DNA of 64,000 nt, from positions 186,001-250,000 of the forward strand of contig LATX02000213.1 of assembly GCA_001466705.2 (NCBI GenBank), read 5' to 3'. The DNA is from Moniliophthora roreri (taxonomy: Eukaryota > Basidiomycota > Agaricomycetes > Agaricales > Marasmiaceae). A program made the position numbers and the translations under genes. The notes under the pieces were generated by a model, which worked only from the letters and a program-made list of their open reading frames with translations, was not told the origin of the DNA and made no database searches. Of this stretch, positions 56,516 through 64,000 are shown piece by piece. Numbering within the stretch: the first letter of the stretch is position 1; the number at the start of each line of letters is the position of its first letter.

Positions 56516-57434
56516 CTCAGAATGGATTATTCTATTGGAAAACCCCCTTTCTGTGAGAAACCCCAGGGTTTCTGGGGAACCCATACAAAATGCTGCTAAG
56601 AGGATTTCTGCATTTGGCTGGAGGGCCAGCGAGCACCTAATTTTGACCACATCAACTACTTGTCCTATAACTCTCCTCTATGATTTTCCCTGTAATGGCT
56701 AGTTTGGTCTTCTTGAAATATTGTATCTACAGGAGCTATTTGGATGACATATTGATGTGTTGCAACATCAGAGAGCTGGAGAAATCCAGATGAGAAGTTT
56801 TCCATATCAGCTTTGCAAATATAATCATGTCAAACCTAAAAGCACCAAGTCTCTAGATATTCAAAGTCATTTGGCAGATGAAGTGAAGTCACATTGAGGT
56901 CCATGTGGATGAAGTAGTAGGTGCAGCTAGTATGTTTCTGCTTTTCAGTTCTACATTCATCTGGAACTTGTATTTTGACATATAGTAGGAGGCAAATTGT
57001 ATGAACATGAAACCTTGCAGAATATCCTCACTAGCTCAGCAATATGAATATCTTTGATTCCTTATTTTGTCAAAGACACTATAGGCATGTGTAGAGTAGT
57101 GTAGTCAAGCATTAACAATATTGATAGGGTGTTTACACATTGCACAGTCTATGTGCCTACCACTCTATACTTAAATCATTTTTAAGATCTTGCATACCAT
57201 CATCCTTCAACATGCTGTGCCAGCTCTCAAACTGTGAATAAGCCCTTACAGTGACATGTCCTGTCTACTCAATATTTGCACAACACACATCATTCTTCCA
57301 GGTATTTGGACTTGGGTGCTTGATGGGCCAGCTGATCAACTGAACAGAAACAGGGTTGCTGAATAGTTGTCACCAGAAACCCTGGGGTTTCTTGCAGGAG
57401 GGGGGTTGCCCAATAGAATAATCCGCTCAGAACC
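56516..57434. mobile_element. nested inverted-repeat element, about 0.9 kb
   Basis: The left end (GGATTATTCTATTGG, CCCCC..., AGAAACCCCAGGGTTTCTGG) and the right end (rc of 57362-57434) are inverted copies over about 60 bp, with an inner self-complementary AACCCCAGGGTTTC core. No coding frame lies inside. It sits within the Harbinger-like element. Confidence 0.6.
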
Positions 57435-57654
57435 ACTGTGCCACTGTGCCACATAACTATAAACACACACAGTGCATTATACCCTTTTACTAAAAGACCT
57501 ATCTCCAAAACATTTTATTCTACCCACACCAGCTTATCATTTATTGATTAAAAATCAGTTTCATTATAAACATAAATAGGTGTATCTAATAATAAAGCCT
57601 TGTTACATTGTCATGTTGCATGGGTTTTTATATGCTGTTGCACTAAGAACTTTA

Positions 57655-57910
57655 CTTATATTTGAAATTGTGTTATAATGTGCATGTACTGGGGTTTTAA
57701 CTTGTTGTAATGACTCTATGTGGGTTGTAATGTGGTTGTAATGTGGCTATAATGTCAAATAATCCTTCCAGACAGTTGTAATGTAGTTGTAATAGGGTTG
57801 TAAGGCAGTTAAAATATTTCAATATATTGCAACTAGGCTACAATACACTTAAAATCTAGCTGGATTTATTATCATATGTCGTAACCTTTATAATCCTGTT
57901 GTAAGGATAT
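57655..57910. repeat. fourth cluster: TTGTAATG / GTTGTAAT motifs
   Basis: Repeated GTTGTAATGTGG, GTAGTTGTAATAGGG and similar units, mirroring the cluster at 56110-56330 in the other half of the element in reverse orientation. Confidence 0.5.
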
Positions 57911-58827
57911 TATAATGTAACATACTTTTTGCAGGTGCATGTAGAAGTGACCAAGACAATATTTATACCCTTTCAACCACATCCTATATGCTGTTCACAG
58001 CACCTCACATACAATAATAAGTTCCCCAGCATGTTATTAGAGCCTGGGAAGGGTGAGTGCTCATTAAAAGTAGTCAAAGACCCACCACTTACGACATCAG
58101 CCTGAAGTCTGATAAGTGCTTGATTGAGCGCTTGTGGCCTTGAGACCTCTTTCGACATATACTGAATCCCTTCAGTCATTGTAACATGAGTGGTTGGCTG
58201 TAAAAACTGCCTATACTGCTATATTTTGCTATTGTCAGCAACTTGTGTGACTTGGCAATGTCTTTCATAGTGGATTGGGAACTTTGCATGACCTTGTATC
58301 CTCATGTTGACAGCAAATTGACATCTTATGATTCTCACCATGTCATAGATAGCTTATAGGTAGGTAGATATGAAAGAACTACCAGGACTTTGCTAGATAA
58401 CAAAGGAGGATAAGGAAATATAGTGGTGGGAACGGCCGCCGGCAGTTTCCGACATGCGAAACGTCAGAATCAAAAATTTTGGCATCTTATCCGAACAGGC
58501 TCTAAGCGAATGATACAATTAAACCACTATTCACACACGTACTTTCAAATATGAATGGCATAGAACCTGTCTATTCATCATTTTACCAAGATAGTAGATA
58601 CCAATTGTCTATGCTTTTCCTCCGATAGCTAAGTATCTGAAAGCCAGTACCCAAGAAAATGTACAAAGGAGCGAATCAGAGTTCAAGCATGAACATCATA
58701 TATGGGAAGGTGGGGTATGATAGGGGTTGGTCGAAGCGGAGTATGAACATGTGATTGTCGTGAGGTGTGCGTAAGATGTCCAATATGGTTGAAAGTTGTC
58801 CAGAACAGCGGCAAAGCCTTCTCTCCT

Positions 58828-59794
58828 TCAAACAGCATACCCATGCTTGCCGCTCCTCAACGACACCTCATCGACATCCGTGTCCTTTAACTCCTCGTCC
58901 GCCAAACCTTCATCCAGACTCTTGACAGGAAAAACCCTCGTTTTCAACTTCATCATACCCCACACCAGCACGAAGATGATCACCTCCGCTGCAGTGATAC
59001 CCACGAGATACGCCGCCAACATCGCCGGACCTTGCTTTTCAGGGTCGAGAAAGGCATAAGCTGATAGTCACGACGTGGCATCAGCAATCAGAAATCGCGG
59101 GAGACAGATAGCAACACGTACTATAGAACCCCTGTGTTGCGTGCGTAATGTACGCAACGCCCACGTATCCTCCCAGAATCAACAACATCAAGGGTAGCAT
59201 GATCCATGTGGGTGGTGCGTTATTGGTGCATAAAACTTCAAAAAGGCAGAAGACCGAGTTAAGGGCATGCACGGAAATGTTGCGCCATCCTAGGATTGAT
59301 GAGATGATGAACATTATTCGAGAAGAATAAGGTAACGTACGAGATACGGCAGTGGCCATAGTGTTCCCTGACGCAAGGAGAGCCCAGAACACGATTGTTA
59401 CGAGGATAGCTGCAAATCCAAAGCATACTAAACACGAGAAGCAGGGAGAATAGAAGGAGTACACACGAAAGGTCATGATACTTGCTTGAAGCACCATATG
59501 TAACACTTGTAAGAACCTCTTCCATCTCTTCAACGGATATACTTTCCCACTCTCCCGTAGAAACCCGACTGTTTGAATACCAGCTGCCCAGAAGTACGAA
59601 CATATGCCGATATACGTGAGGTCGGTGAAGTATGAAAAGAATTGACCTGCTTCGTTGCTAACAACGCTGTCCCAGATGAGGAAGGAAATGATAGCGACAA
59701 GCGTGTAGAGGGCGATTGAGAGGCGTATACATGCGAGAATAGTCGGGGAGAAGAAGGGGGAGGTGACAAGTTGGTTTTGCGGATCGAAAGACAT
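58828..59794 (-). CDS. FAR-17a/AIG1-like multi-pass membrane protein
   Basis: ATG at 59794 starts MSFDPQNQLVTSPFFSPTIL. Introns at about 59466-59409, 59340-59290 and 59123-59063 are supported by splice sites and phase. Membrane segments: LYTLVAIISFLIW, YFTDLTYIGICSYFWAAG, the helix around ILVTIVFWALLASG, TWIMLPLMLLILGGYVGVAY and AAYLVGITAAEVIIFVLVWG, giving about six. Motifs YFTDLTYIG, WRNISVHALNSVF and THATQGFY fit the FAR-17a/AIG1-like family, which in animals includes serine hydrolases of fatty-acid esters of hydroxy fatty acids. The C-terminal tail is acidic and cytosolic-looking. The function in this fungus is not established. It appears intact. Confidence 0.75.
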
Positions 59795-60386
59795 TCGAGC
59801 GATTTAGGGATGTGGTTCGGGGAAATACTATTATGTAGAGAAAGGTCGGACTTGCAAGGGAGAAAGATTCAGGTCGGAGTCGGTGAATCGGAAGTGGTTA
59901 AGCGATTGACAAAAAGGATCGTGCCTGCGATTCAGGGCCCGCCCAACGAACAAAGAAAAGAGAGGGAATGATGAGAGGCGGGTGCTTATGTAGGAGTCAG
60001 AGTCAGAGGTGTAGCACAATTGCTGTGTTGCTTTTTGTTCGCTTAAAACGTAACAACGGACATGGAATGATCGTCACCCAACGAGACGCGCGGTAACCGA
60101 GAAGACCTGATCCCCATCAAGTTCAGACACATCGGCTACTGTGAATGTCCAGCACACGACGTGAATCGAGGTGCAAGCTCGCTACTTTATGCTACTAGGA
60201 CGAGCTTCAAACCGCACTGCACCCTGCACGCGCGACTCGGAAAAGGGGTACAATTGTTCTGTAATGGCGTAATTCGCTCGGGTCGAAACAAGGAGACATG
60301 TGATCGCATGTGTGACATATGACCCCGAAACTCCGAGACACAACAGTACATCCGCTCATACACAGTACGCCAAGAGACAGGCTAGG
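59795..60386. other. intergenic region
   Basis: Contains the promoter of the membrane protein gene and the 3' flank of the kinase gene. No gene or repeat recognised. Confidence 0.45.
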
Positions 60387-62150
60387 TCAATGCTCACACC
60401 GATTCGTAGCCCTCACTGGTAACAACACTGAGCCCGCACTGCCTTTCTCTGACACGATGAGACGAAGTTTCTGAACGACATCCCCAGCAGAGGGGCGACA
60501 GTCACTCTTCTTATGCCAGCATGCGTTGACTAGTTGCCACAGGGGTTCTGACATGTTACTCGGCCGGCTGGGTCGTTCTCCACGATAGATTTTGCAGAGT
60601 ACTTGGGTGTCGTGAGGCACATCGCAGAATGGTGGTCTCCCTGTGAGTACCTGTATGAATGGTGCAATTATTATCAGAACTTAAACTGGGGTCCTGTGAG
60701 ACATACCTCAATGGTTAGGCACCCAAACGCGTAGATGTCGCTTGCAAAAGTCCGCCGGGGGGATTCCCCGGAGAAGGAGAAAAGCTCAGGCGCCATCCAC
60801 CGAAGCGTTCCGCCGTGTTCCGTCGTGTTTTGGCCATTTGTATCGGCAAAGGTTGTGAGACCAAAATCTGCTAACCGAGGATGGCATTCCTCATCAATCA
60901 GGATGTTGGCCTAAGGATAATGTCAGACAAAAATTTAATCGTGGTGACAAAGGAACGTACTCCCTTGATATCTCCATGTACCACATTCTCCGAGTGGAGA
61001 TACTTGATACCTTCGCTCACCTCGAGAAGCTGAGTGACATCGCGGTCAGTCGTGATTATCCGGAGCTAGCGACTATTTGAACAAACCAATTTCTCAACAT
61101 CACTTTCCGGCCTTTTCCTTAAAAACTCAGTGATAGTTCCATTGAACATCCACGGCGCTACCATGCACGGCTGTCTCGGAAATGTTTCCGCATCGATTCC
61201 GACGAAGGGCATCACAAACTTATGGTGCAAACGTTGCCAGACCGCAGCCTCCCGGCAAAACTTCTGTGATAAAACTGAGCACGGACAAGGCATGCAGGAG
61301 GAGGAAAAAAAGCTAGGCTGACCGCGTATAGTTTGCTGTGATTGCCCCGAAAGAGCCTAGGTCGCTTAAGCGCGACGTACTTTCCGTTGTGTGTTCCCCT
61401 GTAAACATCCGCAAATGCACCGCCACAAATATTCCTGTTTCCAACCAACGTTACTCGCGAGATGAACATTGATTCGGGAAGGTTCGTTGATAATTTGGAC
61501 AGCTTGATCAAAAGAGCGCGGATCCGATCTCGCAACTTCTCGACAAGGGTGCACTCCATATTGTCCAGAATCTGCGGGCGTACTCAGCATTGAGTAATGA
61601 CAGACAGGTCAAAAAAAAAAACACACTTCTTGTAACGCATCCATGAAGCATTCAGCATCTGCTCCCTTCAGTTGTTCAGCAGCAAGCATCTCATGCCTCG
61701 ACTCTAGTATTACTTCAATGAGAGATGCAACCTCAGATTCGTCTCCCAGCACTGCTTGATACATCTCAGCAGCATTCGATACCGGGGCACCATGTAGGAT
61801 CTGAAGAACCGAATGAGTTACCGATATGCTGTGATATGTTCGGCCATACACACCTCGAAGATCCTCTGTCGATACCGATGGCTACAAATGATTCCTTGAA
61901 CTGGGCCACGAGGCATTGCCTGCTGATCGTATGAAAGAAGACTAGAGAGTTCGTGCGATCTATTCTCAGGTATGTAAGCAGGGAAAACAAAAACGGGCTT
62001 GAATCGATTACCCTTCGAAATCTGTTGACAAGTGATACCGAGCAAGTGCAAAGAGACGCTAGATGTAGTGTCAGCGAAACTCCGCAATATATCTGGCGAA
62101 GAAGACTCACTGAATAGACCTAGTTAGAAAGCAGGATCAGTCAGACAGGG
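60387..62150 (-). CDS. protein kinase, TKL-like
   Basis: Minus-strand multi-exon gene ending TGA 60387-60389. N-terminal helical exons (VSNAAEMYQAVLGDESEVAS, CTLVEKLRDRIRALLIKLSK) precede the kinase domain: glycine-rich loop ICGGAFADVYRGTHNGKYVA with LKRPR Lys, PFVGID and MVAPWMFNGTITEFLRK, catalytic loop YLHSENVVHGDIKG (HGD in place of HRD), LADFGLTTFAD, and MAPELFSF. The C-lobe ends CKIYRGERPSRP and NACWHKKSDCRPSAGDVVQK. HGD-type TKL kinases with these C-lobe motifs are greatly expanded in Agaricomycetes. The start is unresolved, between about 62100 and 62217. It is in tandem with the kinase at 62218. Confidence 0.75.
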
Positions 62151-62217
62151 TATGCTACTTCGTATGGGTAACGTACTTCATGAGGAAGATCTGACGAAGA
62201 GCAATATGAGAAGCACA

Positions 62218-63760
62218 TTATAACTGAAAGGCCATCTCACACTTACATCGCTTGGTACTGGGGCTGGTTTCCTCCTCGGAACGTTTTCTTTTGCAGACTC
62301 TCTGCGACGATAAACGAGGGACCCGGTCAGCAGGCGATCCTCGTTCTCGTGCCAGGGTCATCAACTCCCAACCTGGTTTGCCCTGCTTTCTAGCAGTGAG
62401 AAGATCCTCCAGATAACGGTGTATATCATTTGCGGAAGGACGTTCATCGGGATCCTGCTCCCAACAAGATTCCACCAACTTCCAAATATTCTGCGGACAC
62501 CAGCCCTGTTTAGGCTTGGTAGGCTTGGCGGGTCGTTTTCCCCGCGCAACGGCTACGGCGACAGCCGGCTCGAAAGGTATTTCTGCGAACGGATGCTCGC
62601 CTGTCATAATCTGTTCCAGAAACGTCAGCTGCCGCAGAGTTGCGATTAAAACGATAATTACTTACCTCGAGTATAGTACAAGCATATGCATAAATATCAC
62701 GAGGTGTCTCGATAGCGGCATCGAGCTTATTTTGATTTATGACCTCGGGTGACAACCAACGAAAAGATCCAACGAGATACCCCCGCCATGGGCCTGTGGG
62801 CTCCGAAGGATTGTAAGCAGACATGGGTAGTCCAAAGTCTGTCAACGCGCAGCGAAAATCATCAGTGATGAGAACGTTTGCCTACAAGCTAACTTCAGTA
62901 CGAATCTATAGGAAGTCGATGAAGAAACATACGCCTTTGATGTTTCCGTGTACAATGGGCGGATCGAGCAAATGTAAATATGCTATGCCAGCGGCAATTT
63001 GAGTGACCTATCCAAGGGTATGCGTCAATGGAACAGGGCGTGAATGTTCAGTTTTGAGCGCTTACCGCGTTTAGACGGTCAAAGTGAGGATAACGTTCCA
63101 AATACGAGATGAGGTTGCCATTCGCTACCAGGGGCGAGACAAGGCTCAAGCTTGACTCGAACAGTGTGCAGTTAGTGCCAAGGAGGTTCGATATGTTTGG
63201 GTGGTCGAGGCTAATCCTTTTCCTGAGATGATCATGGAGGTCCTGTTGTGAGAATGAGAATGAGTTTGGGTCACAGAGCTGGCGGTTCGGAGACTAACTT
63301 GACTGATAGGCTCATCATCCTCCTTCCTGGTCGTTCGAAGGACCTTCACGACCACAGGCCGGTAAGCAAATGTTCCTTTCCATGTAGTCTAGTATTGCGT
63401 ATATGTTAGAACATCGTGTTGAACAAACATGAACTGGTTACTCACAGCGAATTTTCCCTTCGAGAAAGGGCCTTCTCCCTCGAGCATTATCTTCATCGCC
63501 GGCAGGAACAATGTTGAGTCGGTGGTGTTCTTAAAATAGCCAGTTGTATGTATCTCAGCGGGAGCATCAACATCTGTGACGTCGCTCTCTGAGATAGTGA
63601 ACGTCAGATCGCGTCTGTGCATGAAGGAACAAGGCATACCCGAGTCGATGAACCCTTGTTCTTGACGAATCAATCTCGCAGAGACAGCCATGAGGGGAAC
63701 AGATCGAGGTTCCGATACTCCCTTGCGAAGGCTAGTATAATCAGTTAACACGTTGAACAC
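62218..63760 (-). CDS. protein kinase, TKL-like, tandem neighbour
   Basis: Ends at TAA 62218-62220 with a basic tail (CKRKRSEEETSPSTKRCK) that looks like a nuclear localisation signal. Kinase motifs: TWKGTFAYRPVVVKVLRTT (catalytic Lys), HPNISNLLGTNCT, AYLHLLDPPIVHGNIKGANV (HGN in place of HRD), LTDFGLPMSA, SFRWLSPEVI, DIYAYACTILE and VESCWEQDPDERPSANDIH. Replacement of the catalytic-loop Asp by Asn suggests reduced activity or a pseudokinase. Upstream exons (63725-63390) encode LMAVSARLIRQEQGFIDSGM and a beta-rich segment before the kinase domain. The start codon is not resolved and may lie close to the window edge. Confidence 0.7.
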
Positions 63761-64000
63761 TGATGGAGGTTATGAACAACTCACATTTGATGATGTACAA
63801 ATGTTCAAATGGCCGCAGTAAAGGAGGAAACGCAACAACAAAGTATAAGGATCCTTATAATATGGTTACCTTGAGTAACCCTGAGTGAGACGTGTGAGTA
63901 CACAGCATCATCCGGGGTGCTGTGACCTTGACACCCATACTCCAGAAACACTCAGAAGGCGCTCGAGACTTCGAGAAAGTTCTCTGACGTGTCACGCGAT
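63761..64000. other. window edge, upstream of the kinase gene
   Basis: A possible donor (GTGAGT) on the minus strand near 63783 suggests an upstream exon, but the frame has a stop close by. Nothing else recognised. Confidence 0.3.

Larger units (their letters stand above)
55868..58502. mobile_element. Harbinger-like non-autonomous DNA element, 2.6 kb
   Basis: Imperfect terminal inverted repeats of about 62 bp (55868-55931 and 58440-58502) start GAGCCTGTTCGGATAAGATG. A 3-bp TAA occurs directly outside each end (55865-55867 and 58503-58505). GAGCCTGTT-type ends with TAA/TTA target duplications are characteristic of PIF/Harbinger elements. No transposase frame is present inside; it contains palindromic TTATAA clusters, a TA microsatellite and a nested inverted-repeat element. 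Confidence 0.7.

Noticed and set aside
1..64000. CRISPR arrays, rRNA genes, bacterial operons
   Set aside because: No regularly spaced repeat-spacer pattern, no rRNA-like sequence, and gene structure with many introns is eukaryotic.

Overview
The window looks like nuclear DNA of a basidiomycete fungus, most likely an Agaricomycete (mushroom-type). Genes are cut by many short introns of about 50-60 bp. Several families are typical of that group: a FunK1 fungal-type kinase, F-box/leucine-rich proteins in a cluster, a GMC oxidoreductase, a T5orf172 (MUG113-like) protein, Plavaka-type transposases and DUF6698-like genes. Family names come from recalled motifs; no database search was run. Eleven isolated single N bases (12987, 14510, 16834, 21490, 23800, 27630, 38120, 41150, 48669, 51598, 53521) appear to be collapsed contig joins, because homology jumps at many of them.

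Layout. 1-10.5 kb is a host gene block: a RING plus RRM-like protein (5' end outside the window), three F-box-like paralogs (two with lesions) around a PEP mutase/isocitrate lyase-family enzyme. 10.5-13.7 kb holds a truncated PDS5-like cohesin gene. 15.2-17.5 kb has a T5orf172 gene, its partial duplication and short repeats. 17.6-27.4 kb is a nest of Plavaka-type transposase sequence on the minus strand, facing a plus-strand gene that combines an Spt5-like NGN domain with a DUF6698-like region; the head-to-head unit is present at least twice. 27.66-35.17 kb is a complete Ty3/Gypsy chromovirus with LTRs and a 5-bp target duplication, inserted in a third copy of the DUF6698-like gene. 37-39.5 kb is a FunK1 kinase. 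40-43.2 kb is a 453-bp inverted repeat pair. 44.6-46.9 kb is a ten-exon GMC oxidoreductase. 47.4-55.8 kb is a DNA transposon of about 8.4 kb with long terminal inverted repeats, a DDE integrase-type transposase and two accessory genes. 55.87-58.5 kb is a Harbinger-like non-autonomous element with another inverted-repeat element inside it. 58.8-64 kb returns to host genes: a FAR-17a/AIG1-like membrane protein and two tandem protein kinases.

How it fits together. Host genes occupy the two ends and a few islands; the middle is mobile DNA. Many in-frame stops in the mobile elements are TGA where a sister copy has, or the family expects, CGA arginine. This points to C-to-T decay at CpG sites of silenced repeats. 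The most notable signals are the divergent Plavaka/NGN-DUF6698 unit with a 24-bp palindrome in its shared promoter, the three-gene TIR element, and the chromovirus, which keeps a textbook -1 frameshift site and a Tf1-like self-priming arrangement but has lost its promoter by a 76-bp deletion in the 5' LTR.
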